Below, one piece after another: positions 1-9,535 of a DNA stretch of 57,178 nucleotides. Within the stretch, counting starts at the first letter, position 1. Each line of letters starts with the position of its first letter. The translations under genes were made by a program, and so were the position numbers. The stretch lies in assembly GCA_002077045.2 (NCBI GenBank), contig KZ111147.1:1209775-1266952 (forward strand), read 5' to 3'. The DNA comes from Rachicladosporium sp. CCFEE 5018 (Eukaryota; Ascomycota; Dothideomycetes; Cladosporiales; Cladosporiaceae). The notes under the pieces were generated by a model. That model worked only from the letters and a program-made list of their open reading frames with translations. It had not been told where the DNA came from and did not search any database.

Positions 1-378
1 TGTATGTCGCTGGCTGTGAAAAGGTCTTGGGGTACAGCTTGTCATACTCCACGCCTTGCGCCCGAGTCGCATCGGGCGTGGGGATGTAAGACTGGTTGAC
101 TTTGTTCCCAAGAGCAGCAGCACTTGCGCCTTGAATGATCTTCTGGAGATGGAATTCCTACAACGAAGTCAGCAAACCATTTATAAATCGCAAAGGTAAG
201 TCACTCCACTAACCGTCTCCTCAGCTTTCTCAACCCCAGTCTCCACCTGCGTGACCTGCCCATGGCCCTCCCCCTCACCCTGATCATCAATCTCATCCTC
301 CCTGATAATCCGCAGCTGCTGCTTAGTATTCAGCTTCCGCTGTCGAACATGTCTCGCATTACTGGCACGTGTCGACAT
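1..378 (-). CDS. EPL1: Enhancer of polycomb-like protein 1, N-terminal part (copy A)
   Basis: Runs off the left edge of the window. Exon 1 is 214-378 (start ATG 376-378, MSTRASNARHVRQRKL...), the intron is 158-213 (GTTAGT...TTGTAG, 56 nt) and exon 2 is 1-157. The spliced product reads through RQRKLNTKQQLRIIREDEID, then GVEKAEET joined to EFHLQKIIQGAS, and continues to IPTPDAT and YDKLYPKTFSQPATY. These are the conserved blocks of the EPL1/EPC N-terminal (EPcA) region. EPL1 is the scaffold of the NuA4/Piccolo histone H4/H2A acetyltransferase and binds Esa1, Yng2 and Eaf6 in the nucleus. An upstream in-frame ATG at 405 would add nine residues; I prefer 378 because copy B lacks that longer start. 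Head to head with LDAH, 612 bp apart. Family assignment is from recognised blocks, not a search. Confidence 0.8.
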
Positions 379-990
379 CACGTGCCGAGCGTCAGCTGCA
401 GCCACTCAGGCCAGCTTTCACAGCGCAGGCGCCGGTCGGACCCAGCAAAATTGCGCCCGGTGACGGCTGTTGAACAAGTCGCGCTGCAGACGCAACGTGA
501 TGCTGATATACTGATGGTATGTATATGAAATGAGAAGTTATGATGTGAGGAGTCGTGTGCTGCGATTTGGGCGATTTTGCGATGGATTTGCGATGCGCAG
601 TTGATGGTTACTGGCGTTGTTGTGCTGCTGTTGCGACGACAAGGGGTCGGGGCTTGAGCGTTGTGAAAGGCCGGTCTGGCTTGTGCGTTTTTTGGGTGAC
701 GCGAGGCCAGCGGGCCGGAGGTGGGGGCTGGATTGGGAGATTGGTGACTTCGAGGATCTTGAACATCGAATACACCTAGCATTAGAGAATCAAGTCATTT
801 CTTACATCAGTGTCCGGGATCGTCAAACGAGAACTGCAGTTGAAACAATCGACTGTGTAGCATAACGCAGGCTTGCATTCACTTCGCCGCTGATGCTCGG
901 GAATCTTCACCCCCGGTAATCGTCTTCTTGCGACGTGGAACTGGGTGTTGTCGCTGGCTGCTCATACTCACGATCGAATGCGAAGTTCCT
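379..990. promoter_or_regulatory. Divergent intergenic region EPL1 / LDAH (copy A)
   Basis: 612 bp between two divergently transcribed start codons, so it must hold both promoters. The first 26 bp (379-404) match copy B exactly; the first difference is C405 versus G20084. Small ORFs in all frames are uneven and not convincing. No RNA gene or repeat was recognised. Confidence 0.5.
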
Positions 991-2174
991 ATGGCAGATC
1001 AATTGACCGACGAGGTCCATCTCCGAGGCGACTCTATTTTTCAATCAGCCAGGCATACACTGATCTTCTTCGTGCCCGGAAACCCGGGCCTCATAAGCTA
1101 CTACAGTCACTTCCTAATCACATTGCGCTCGTTGCTACTAAACGACACGAACAACGCGTCGCCATCCACTGTGTATCACTTCCATGGAGCCAGTCTCGCG
1201 GGTTTCGATCTTGCGCAGGACTCACGCGCGGTGAGGGCTAGTCACAAAAAGTTACTGCCTCTCAGCCTAGTGGATCAGGTCCTTGATACCAAGGAGCGGC
1301 TCCATCTGACTGTCGAGCGTGTCGCGAAGGAGTCTGATAACCCGGTGCATGATATCAATGTGGTGCTGATCGGTCACTCAATCGGTGCATACATCTGCCT
1401 GGAGATCCTCTCGCAGCTTCAAATAGCGAGGGACTAGCAGCTCAACGTCAGTGCCAGTCTCTGTCTCTTTCCGACAGTCTTCGAATTGGCAAAGAGTCCC
1501 ATGGGACGGAAAGTCGGTGTAGGTCTCTTTTGTGAGTGTTGGACTACAGCAACGAAGCTAAGTACATCCAGCCGTTGACTCGCATTCCTTTCTTCGCCTC
1601 CTTTATGCACGTGGTTTCCAAGCTCATCTTTGGCCTCATGCCCTTATTCGTCGTGACTCGGCTGGTCGGACTCGTCACTAGAATGCCGCAACATCCCGCT
1701 CGCGTGACAGCATCGTTTCTGCAAAGCAAGTGGGGCGTGTTGCAAGCTCTGTGTGTTATCTTTCCATCTTATGAGTGGCGCTTGAGGCTAATGTTCGGCA
1801 GACACATGGCTAAAGACGAGATCGCCAACCTGACGCACGACACCTGGTCAGATGAGCTGTGGGGAGGGCCTGCAAGGCCGCTTGCCGTGACGGCTGCTAC
1901 AATCAAAAGTCAGCAATCTATAGACTCGTCGTCGAATACAGGTACAAAGTTACACTTCTACTGGGGTGCCAACGATCACTGGGTGGCGAAGACAACCCGG
2001 GACAGGCTCTTCGCGACCAGAGCGAGAGTCGCGGACACACCTGACGAAGTGAAAAGACCTACCATGCACGTCGACACGAATAGCATCGGGCATGCCTTCT
2101 GCTTGCAAGAAGGAGATATGCGCATCGTAGCCGAGAAGTGTGCGGAGTGGATTGCTGGGCTGCACGACGCCTGA
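991..2174 (+). pseudogene. LDAH: Lipid droplet-associated hydrolase, copy A, interrupted by a nonsense codon
   Basis: Exons 991-1518, 1572-1750 and 1802-2174; introns GTAGGT...CCAG (53 nt) and GTGTGT...GGCAG (51 nt). The start is ATG 991 (MADQLTDEVHL). Blocks FFVPGNPGLISYYSHF and VVLIGHSIGAYICLEIL mark the LDAH alpha/beta-hydrolase family, with the nucleophile serine at about residue 130 in GHSIG. A C-terminal SIGHAFCL carries the probable catalytic histidine. LDAH proteins act at lipid droplets on sterol or neutral esters, but the physiological substrate is debated. In this copy codon 149 is TAG (1435-1437), where copy B has TCG (Ser). That leaves the nucleophile but removes the acid and histidine. 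All downstream codons and both introns stay intact, so the lesion is recent, or it is a base-call error. It is a C-to-A transversion relative to B. Confidence 0.78.
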
Positions 2175-2231
2175 ACTGGTCTTCGTGGCTTACACCAAGT
2201 GCCATGAGTAAGAGCTTTCAATTGGCGACAA

Positions 2232-3876
2232 TCACACCATCTCCACAGCGGCATGGAACCTCATCCCGGAAAAGCCCTTTACCACAATCGACTGCACATC
2301 AACATTATCCCTCTTCACTCCACTCCAAAGCTTCAACAACACGTACTTCCCGCTCACGGGCGGCGAGAACTTCAACGCAATGCTGTGCTTGCCATTCCTC
2401 ATCCTGAATCGCGCAGAAGTCACGTTCGGATCGCCCGCACTCGCATTTGTAGGTCTTGTCGGCCGCTGCTCAAGCTCCTCTGGTGCTGGTATGCGAGCAG
2501 CACTGAGGTGTGGACGACTGCGATGGCTCATAAGTTCCTCGAGTCGAGTATAAGACCACTGGTCCTCTGGTGCGGCGCCGCTGCCACCACTGTAACGCGC
2601 GTTGCTGGCGCGCTCGATGAGGCGTTCGGCTTCCTCGGCGCTGTAGCCTGTCACGTTGTTGTGGCCGTAGACTTGAGTCTGCCGACGCATAAGGCGGAGG
2701 CGACGGATGCGGTAGTCTATCACGTCCTGAGAAGACTCGTCTTCTTGTTGGGTCAGCTCGTCGTCCGACGAGATCGTCACGGGTATTGTGCTACCCAGGG
2801 CGTCTGTCGGCGCGGGAAAGTCGCAGGCCAGGTTGTCGGCTGGCGGTGCAAAGTCTAGATAAGGATCATGGTGTGATTCAGGCGGCCGTCGGGTATTTGG
2901 CGGGTTTCGTAGCCATGCCGAAGTTCCTGCGAGATCAGCACGTGCCGCCAGCTCTCGGTCGAGCTCTTCGTCTCGAAGCGCTTCGGAGAGTGACAGTCGT
3001 TCGGGCGAAGCTTGTATTGATCGCCGTCGATAGTATGGTGGCGTATCGATGCCGGCTCGTCGTGCGTATGTGGGAGGATCGCGATAAGGCTCGAGGTCCT
3101 TGAGATTCATGGCGACGTATACAAGGCCTTCACGAACACTACGACTAAGTCAGCCTCTTTGTACTCAACTCGATCTAGGTCGAGTACAACACTCACGGCG
3201 CAGTAAACCCATGCTCCGGCCCAACAATATACAGCTTCTCCAATGAGAAGATCCCGCCATCTGCCTGCCGCAACGTGACACCCACACTACTCCTCTCACT
3301 GCAATACACACTCCTGTCCCCCTTCAACAGATTCTCCTGTCCTAGATAAATCCCAGGTGAATTTGGATCCACATGCTCCCCTCCATCATTACTCACGATC
3401 TGCATCTGCAGCGGCCCTGCCACGACCTGCCCATAATGCCCGTACTTGATCGGTGGCTTCGTGCTGAGCGGCGAGTCTGATGTTAATTTCCGTCGCTTAT
3501 TCGAGCGGCGTGGTGTGCTGCCGCCGCGGTGATCGGAGTCATCTTCAGCTTCCGCTTCAGCCTCCGTCTCTCGGGCTCGGATCCGGGCACGGCGTAGAGC
3601 GGCTTCGCGGCGTGGCCAATATGCCGGGGCTGTAGGAGGGGTGGATGAGGAGGATACTGGAGTGTCGCGCTGGATTTCCCGGGCTAGGACGCTGGTGTCG
3701 CGGAGCGCTCGCCTAAGGCGCACATGGCGGTTGGGGTACGAGGGCGTAGGTCCCGCGGGAGGGTCGTCAAAGTCGGTGGACGTGGCGGTAGACTAAGTCA
3801 TGTGAGTAAAGGCGTACGAGCGATCGAATTGAGAGTCGGAAAGGCCACTGACATGAAGGGCTCGTGCTTCGGGCAT
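2232..3876 (-). CDS. Conserved ascomycete protein of unknown function with a C-terminal beta-sandwich-like segment (copy A)
   Basis: Three exons: 3853-3876 (only eight codons, MPEARALH), 3197-3792 and 2232-3138. Introns are 3793-3852 (60 nt) and 3139-3196 (58 nt). The predicted protein is 508 aa. The N-terminal third is basic and acidic low complexity, with an RRSNKRRK stretch that could be a nuclear localisation signal. Next comes an ordered block (YGHYGQVVAGPLQMQIVSNDGG, ending IVGPEHGFTAP and, over the splice, VREGLVYVAM). A long polar linker follows. The C-terminus (RNGKHSIALKFSPPVSGKYVLLKLWSG..DNVDVQSIVVKGFSGMRF) looks like the second half of a jelly-roll or discoidin-type fold. I do not recognise a named family and assign no function. 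Copy B keeps all splice sites, which supports the model. It converges with LDAH, 57 bp apart. Confidence 0.7.
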
Positions 3877-4621
3877 GTGGAATGTAGCTCGAAGGATGGC
3901 TTCGTTTCCGGCGTCTTGGGCTCTACGGCTGCGCAACTAGCGCGAGAGTGTCGAAACGCTGCGAGGCATGTGGCGTGGAGCAATGCGCTGTTGTTGAAGA
4001 GCAGTCTGGAATATCACAATATGCAAGAATACCGCTACGTGGGGTCCAGAAGGTGACCGCGAGGGGCAAGGCGACGGTTTCGGCATGAAATGGGCTCGGC
4101 CCGTGACGCCACATCAATCAGAAAGCCCTCATATAGTGGACACTGGGATTACTCTTCTGCACATGCTTTATTGTTGTGTCACAGTCTTGTCCACCGTAGA
4201 CGAGGGTCGGGTTCGATCGACATGTGTTTACCATATTGTATATCTGTACACCCATGCTATCGAAGTGAGCCAGTATTGTGCGGCTTAGTTACTGCAATGC
4301 CGTGAGCTCGGGTATAAGTCGACGACTCGAGCGCATCCTGCTAGATTCTAGCATCAGAGACTCGATCACGAGCTTAACCATGTTCAGGTGCTCGCCCTCG
4401 CCATCCCCACCAACAAGGATAGGGCACCTCGCATGGGCCCCTTAGGCGTCTCGATGGCACATTACTCTCCGGAGCTGATGCAAGCACCTCGAACCCTGCT
4501 GCCACGTCCGCCGGTGGTTGTGCGATATGCCATGAAGGTAGTCATAGGTCACATGCATCAAAGTACGGCTTCGATTGTCGAATGCCTTGGACGCGCCACT
4601 GCATGACACGCGTACTATGCC
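3877..4621. other. Intergenic region, unknown protein / AOS1 (copy A)
   Basis: 745 bp upstream of the unknown protein and downstream of AOS1. Short ORFs are not conserved in frame with copy B. The part next to AOS1 (from about 4,440) is much better conserved between copies than the part next to the unknown gene. No RNA or repeat recognised. Confidence 0.4.
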
Positions 4622-5851
4622 TCAGTCCAGCTCAAGGACTTCCGCAGCTGGTACAACGTCCGGCACAACAGGTACCGCACCAGTATCCAATCCGTTCAGC
4701 AGTCCAACATGTCCGTTCAGCGCAGGCATCACCAATTCCGGCGGCGGCGAGTACAAGCAGTAAATCGGGCTAACCAACGTCTCGAAGTCGAACAGGGCGA
4801 AGTTTTGAATTGGCTGCTCTCTCTGTCCGAGCACATTCAGCACATCCTCACTTAGTCTCCCGCCCACGAAAGCAGCCGTAGTGATAATCTCGGCCCCAAT
4901 ACTCTGCATGAATGACTTGATGAAGTCGCCCGTCAGAGTGTCGAGTGGCAATTGAAGTTCTCCAGCCTTATTCTTAGCGAGTGAGATAAACAACGCGGCA
5001 TCCTGGGGCGTATGGTCTGGCAGGCGCGCGAATGTGCGTTGGAAGTCGAAGAGAGCGCGAATGCAGGGTAGCAGCGCAGGCACAGCTTTGAGTTTGCGAC
5101 GATTCGAGAGGATCTCCTTGGGCAACGGCGACGAGTTCGCAAGCAAGAGTGGGCAGTAGATCTCGCGCTTCTGGACAATCTCGGTAGTCTTCCCGGTAGG
5201 CTCCTTCTTCGACGAAGTGCTCGTCACACTGCGTGTAAGGCTTTCGGGTTTGATCGTCGTAGGCATGTTAGATTGCTCGCGCTCGATCACGTACTCATGC
5301 GAGACTAGATCCGCGAAGACGAAACCGTACATGCCGTGGATTGATGCAGCGTAGAAAGGTCGTTGTGCAACTCGAGCACCCGTATTGATCACGTTGAGGG
5401 TGGTGAAGTCGTGATCACATGCCACGATTACCGAGTACGCGGCGTAGTAGTTCTGATCCTTCGTCATGAGCTCAGCGAGGCTTCCACCAGATGTGACAGT
5501 CACTCGAGGGTTTAGATCCTGGATCCGAGGGATTGCGGCTTCGGCTCGAGGCTTGCCGACATCTGCATCGCGCAGGAAGTAGCCGGCACCAAGATCCTCC
5601 TCCACGACCGGCTCGTCGTCAATGATGGTGAGTGAGCGGATGCCAGCGAGCGTGAGGTTCTTCGCGATCTCAGTGCCGAGTGCACGGAGTGACACGAGGA
5701 GGACGTTGGCGTTGCGGATCTGCTCCTGCGCCTTTGCACCCCAGAGACGGATTTGTCTGTCATACAGCGCAAAGTCGTCGGCACTCAGTCCGTTGGTCTG
5801 AGTCTCTGTGGCCGTGTCGCCGTTCGTTGTATCTGTGTTGCCGTTCGACAT
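4622..5851 (-). CDS. AOS1: SUMO-activating enzyme E1 subunit 1, Aos1/SAE1 type (copy A)
   Basis: Intronless, 409 aa. The non-catalytic half of the heterodimeric SUMO E1: with Uba2 it adenylates SUMO and passes it to Ubc9 in the nucleus. After a polar N-terminus of about 25 residues the protein shows LYDRQIRLWGAKAQEQIRNANVLL, then GTEIAKNLTLAGI, IIDDEPVVEEDLGAGYFL and GKPRAEAAIPRIQDLNP. These are the hallmark blocks of Aos1/Uba1 N-terminal adenylation repeats, including the arginine-bearing DRQIRLWG segment. There is no catalytic cysteine domain, as expected for this subunit. The usual GxG of the nucleotide loop reads SLRALG here in both copies, which is ordinary variation for this subunit. 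Head to head with RAD14 across 421 bp. Confidence 0.92.
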   Translation of the reverse strand: MSNGNTDTTNGDTATETQTNGLSADDFALYDRQIRLWGAKAQEQIRNANVLLVSLRALGTEIAKNLTLAGIRSLTIIDDEPVVEEDLGAGYFLRDADVGKPRAEAAIPRIQDLNPRVTVTSGGSLAELMTKDQNYYAAYSVIVACDHDFTTLNVINTGARVAQRPFYAASIHGMYGFVFADLVSHEYVIEREQSNMPTTIKPESLTRSVTSTSSKKEPTGKTTEIVQKREIYCPLLLANSSPLPKEILSNRRKLKAVPALLPCIRALFDFQRTFARLPDHTPQDAALFISLAKNKAGELQLPLDTLTGDFIKSFMQSIGAEIITTAAFVGGRLSEDVLNVLGQREQPIQNFALFDFETLVSPIYCLYSPPPELVMPALNGHVGLLNGLDTGAVPVVPDVVPAAEVLELD

Positions 5852-6272
5852 CGTAAACAGCGGATGGGTAAGATATGTACTCCTATACAGTCCCCTTGAT
5901 AAGTGTAGAGGATGCTTGAATGTGGATGCAGTGAGTGAAGCGCTAGAGGCACCTAGAATTCACATAGCCAATGTCCAAGGTGATGGATCTCAGTAGTGAA
6001 GTAAGGCCTGCGGATTGCTCGATGCAGGAACAGGTAGGCCCGGAACCTTGGGATGGGATAGCCCGAGCCTGCCGAACCTTCATAGTTGCCTAATTCGGTG
6101 CACTTGCGTCATGTTCGATGTTCGTTGCCGCTGACAGAGCACAGAACCTGGACCACGAGGCAAAGATCGGCGTTTTTGGGAGGAAGAGCGACGTGAGAGT
6201 CTGGGCAGTACCAGCGTCGGAGCCTCCACGAGCATTATCTTCCTTGCCTTCCCGGCAAGCACTCCACCCATC
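5852..6272. promoter_or_regulatory. Bidirectional promoter region AOS1 / RAD14 (copy A)
   Basis: 421 bp between divergent start codons. Copy B has the same length here (25,558-25,978) and only scattered substitutions, so spacing is conserved. Pairing a SUMO E1 gene with a nucleotide-excision repair gene fits the known role of SUMO in repair, but co-regulation is only inferred. Confidence 0.5.
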
Positions 6273-7388
6273 ATGGCCTCCACCGACCGGCCATCAACGC
6301 CACCCACGCGAGCACCACCAAATCCCATAACCCCAGAACAGGTCCGCCGCATGGAAGAGTCCCGGTTGAAAGCCAAAGCATTCCGCCAACAGAACGTCGG
6401 CCAAGCTCCACCATCCAAGCCCACAGGCGCCTACCCAGTCCCTCTCGCCGGCCAGAAGCGACCCCATCCTTCCTCAGCAGTCATTCCCCCCACATCTCGA
6501 GATGCCCGTATTACGCCAGGTCCGAACAGCAACAATGGCATGTCCGCAGCTACTGACACTGGCATTCGCGCGGCGCGCAAGTTTCAAAAGTTTGTCGAGT
6601 ACGACTTCAGCAAGATGACTGACACGAAGGGTGGATTCATGACTGCCGAAGACGATCCTGGGAATCGAGCCCTGCATGCACCTTCTGGTCCGGATAGCGA
6701 GGCTGGGAAGCCTGAGGGCATGAGTCTGAAGGAGTGGGAGCACCAACAGCTGCGCAAACGGTTACGAGATGCACGAGCTGGCCCTTATGAGCCGGGGCTG
6801 TCAATCCTGGACGCAGGCGAGAAGAAGCAATGTCGGGAATGCGGAGGTCTGGAGCTCGACTGGCAGTACGATGAGTTTCTGAAGTGCCAAGTCTGCGTAA
6901 CTTGCAAGGAGAAGATGCCAGAGAAGTACAGTCTCCTCACGAAAAGCGAGGCACGAGAAGACTACCTTCTCACGGACCCGGAGCTGAAGGATGAGGATCT
7001 TCTGCCACGAATGGAGAAGCCCAATCCGCACAAAAGTCATTGGCATAACATGATGCTATTTGTGCGTTATCAGGTTGAGGAGTATGCCTTCAGCGAGAGG
7101 AAGTGGGGTAGTGCGGAATCGCTGGATGTGGAGTTTGAGCGAAGGAAGCAGGAAGCGAAGGATAGAAAGGACAAGAAGTTCAAGAGTAAGCTCAATGAAC
7201 TCAAGAAGCGGACGAGAGTGGAAGCGTATAAGCGCGGACGTGCTGGTGGTGGAGGAGAGTTCGGAGATGTCATTGGGCATGGGAGACATGAGCATGAGTG
7301 GGGACGGAGTATAGAGGATCCGGAGTCGGGTATGAGTAAGAAGAGGTGCGAGGAGTGTGGGATGGAGGTCGAGGAGCTGGAGTTCTGA
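6273..7388 (+). CDS. RAD14: DNA repair protein Rad14 / XPA homologue (copy A)
   Basis: Intronless, 371 aa. Rad14/XPA verifies damage in nucleotide-excision repair and binds DNA, RPA and TFIIH. The N-terminus carries ITPEQVRRMEESRLKAKAFRQQ, the RPA/nuclear-targeting-like helix of the family, and EYDFSKMTDTKGGF precedes the core. The zinc finger is C187-x2-C190-x17-C208-x2-C211 (QCRECGGLELDW...CVTC), the XPA spacing. It is followed by the DNA-binding region MPEKYSLLTKSEAREDYLLT, WGSAESLDVEFERRKQEAK and a basic helix rich in K/R. An extra C-terminal cluster (HGRHEHEWG, then CEECGMEVEELEF at the end) could bind a second metal. The start was chosen as the first ATG before conserved sequence. Convergent with PHO88, 125 bp apart. 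Confidence 0.94.
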   Translation: MASTDRPSTPPTRAPPNPITPEQVRRMEESRLKAKAFRQQNVGQAPPSKPTGAYPVPLAGQKRPHPSSAVIPPTSRDARITPGPNSNNGMSAATDTGIRAARKFQKFVEYDFSKMTDTKGGFMTAEDDPGNRALHAPSGPDSEAGKPEGMSLKEWEHQQLRKRLRDARAGPYEPGLSILDAGEKKQCRECGGLELDWQYDEFLKCQVCVTCKEKMPEKYSLLTKSEAREDYLLTDPELKDEDLLPRMEKPNPHKSHWHNMMLFVRYQVEEYAFSERKWGSAESLDVEFERRKQEAKDRKDKKFKSKLNELKKRTRVEAYKRGRAGGGGEFGDVIGHGRHEHEWGRSIEDPESGMSKKRCEECGMEVEELEF

Positions 7389-7513
7389 ATCAGATATACG
7401 CCATGATACCCAACGTAGCGCACGCACGAAGCTGAGATGAAATCCAGGACTCTGTACACGCACTTTCTCATCTATATCCACGCATCCTATTCTCCAGACT
7501 GCATCAACCCAGT

Positions 7514-8208
7514 CTACTCGTCTTTCACGCCACCCCGTCCAGCCTTCTCCGCAGCCTCAATACTCTTCTTATCCGTCTTGATCTCCCCCGCACCAGCACC
7601 CTGCATCATCCCCGCAAAGCCCGCAGCAGCCTTCCAAGGCCTCTTCAGCTCACCCGCAGCAGGCGTGCCGAACAGATGCACTTTCACCAAGTTGCCCTCG
7701 AAGGCGCCCTTGAGCGGAATGATCGACTGGATGAGGAGCGGGTTCGTGTACTTGAAGTAGACGTGCATGACGGCCATCATGCCCACGCCCATGAGCTGGG
7801 ACTTGAAGAGGCCGCGGAGCTGCTCGCTGTCGTAGGCGTTGACGGTGGTGGTGACGGCTTTGGCTTCTTCGGTTGAGCCCATGGGCGCGGGCTCGACGTA
7901 TTTGAGGACTGTGCGGTCTGCGAGATGATTTGTCAGTTTTCCAAATCGCTGGCAAAGCGGTCCCAGGGCACTACACACCCTTCTTCTTGTCAATCTGCAT
8001 CTTCACGTAGAAGTAGATTCCGGCGATGATCAAGTTGCTGACGACGTAGAGTGCGCGCACGCCATTGAGTACATTCGGGTCATCGAAAGGGACCTTCTTG
8101 CTCGCCTGCATCATCACCAGGATGATCACGAGGTTGGTACTGGCAGTGTTGTTAGTCTGCGATCTTTGCTATCTGGTCGGCCGGGGACGCATACATCTGA
8201 GGATTCAT
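7514..8208 (-). CDS. PHO88: Pho88/Snd3, ER membrane protein-targeting factor (copy A)
   Basis: Three exons: 8195-8208 (14 nt, MNPQ plus two bases), 7979-8139 and 7514-7917. Introns are 8140-8194 (CTAAC branch site, 55 nt) and 7918-7978 (61 nt). The protein is 192 aa, near the 188 aa of the yeast protein. It begins MNPQITNLVIILVMMQASKKVPFDDP, has a hydrophobic segment VRALYVVSNLIIAGIYFYV, and ends with GMMAVMHVYFKYTNPLL..KVHLFGTPAAGELKRPWK and KTDKKSIEAAEKAG. These are the family signatures. In yeast it works in the SRP-independent SND route of ER targeting; the older phosphate-transport label is probably indirect. Stop is TAG at 7514-7516; copy B has lost this stop. Confidence 0.92.
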
Positions 8209-9535
8209 GGTCGCGGTAGTGTCGTATCTGATCCCGGACTGATCTGGATATATACGCGATCAAGATGCGGTGCAGCGACGAGGGATGTGTTTAGTATGTA
8301 GTAGGTAGAATATGGTTGGACATGGGTGGGCCAACGTCGCATTTTGAAGGCTTCCACAGGCAACGTCGTGGGATGGAGTGGACCCTGGTTCTTCCGAGGT
8401 GCTTGGCCTGTTGACATTCACTGCGAACACGTTGACCTCACGTGTCCACAGATTCTATCAACTCTCTTGCTCGCATGCGCTCCTAGTGGCGATATATGCC
8501 GCGAATAGAACGGACACGATTGGAACCACTGTTCGGAGCTCTAATTACTGCCGTTATCGTGCGCAATGGTGGCACTCTTCACAAGGCTGGTGTGCTAAAT
8601 GTCCGACTTCCGCTGTTACGAGCGTGCGAGAGCTCTCATGCTACAAGCACGTGAGAACTCGCAAGTATAGCGGTGAATCCATCAGTCTACACCTGCGAGA
8701 GACAGCAGACTTCTGACGGTCCTCGCCTTCAGCCTTGAGCTCTCCGGGACGCGGCGATGTACAATTTCCTGCCGCGAACAAACTACCAGGAGCACCATCA
8801 ATACTCCAGAATTCTCAAGAAGCGGAAGTCAGAATGCCTGCCTTCATGGACATCTCTGGAATATTGTCCCGACCGCATCGCCTTGACGTTCTATGGAGCT
8901 AAGGGGCGGTATGGTCACGCTGTCTACTCATGCGGTCATTGGTCTGTGGCGGTCAAGTCATACCTGTGACTCGACAATCTGTTGACAGTCTTTTCTCCAG
9001 AGAGAAAATCTTACGCCTTGCTGATATATCGAGAGGTTACGATGGGTTGAGTCAAAAGACTGACCGTCTGAACCGAATCCGAACAACAAAAGAGTTACTT
9101 TTTAGCAACACTGGCATCTGCACTTCGCTCGCTGCCGTGCAGATCCCAGTCACCACGATAATCGCCAATTTTAACTGCGTGTGTCGCGGCCTGATTTGAT
9201 CTAGCAGATCAATCGCAGCGAGAAGAGTGTTCACGTATCACGAACGAGGTCAGCATGGCAGAGGTCCACGCTGTTGAGTCCTCGGAAGTTCAGACACGGT
9301 CACAACACCACTGTCTCTGGGATACGGGATAGGTCATGCCATATATGTGACCATACCAATAGCCTGGTAACAAGACTACGCATCTTCGGCTAGGTAATGT
9401 CTCTTTCGCACATATTCTTATTCCAGAAATTCCGTGTCTGCGCAGCGCGATTCATTTCTCTACTCTCTACTCGCATCTCTTTCTGAAGACATTGTATTCC
9501 TTATCTCTGTAACGCACTGTTCGAGCTATCGTAAG
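8209..9535. other. Long intergenic region PHO88 / disordered protein (copy A)
   Basis: 1,327 bp upstream of two divergent genes. Several 60-110 codon ORFs exist, but frames are broken by indels relative to copy B (27,914-29,225), so I do not call them. The proximal 250 bp before the downstream gene is better conserved than the middle. No structured RNA or repeat seen. Confidence 0.4.

Noticed and set aside
928..990. Upstream in-frame extension of LDAH
   Set aside because: It would need a TTG start; ATG 991 is conserved in both copies and is followed by family-like sequence.
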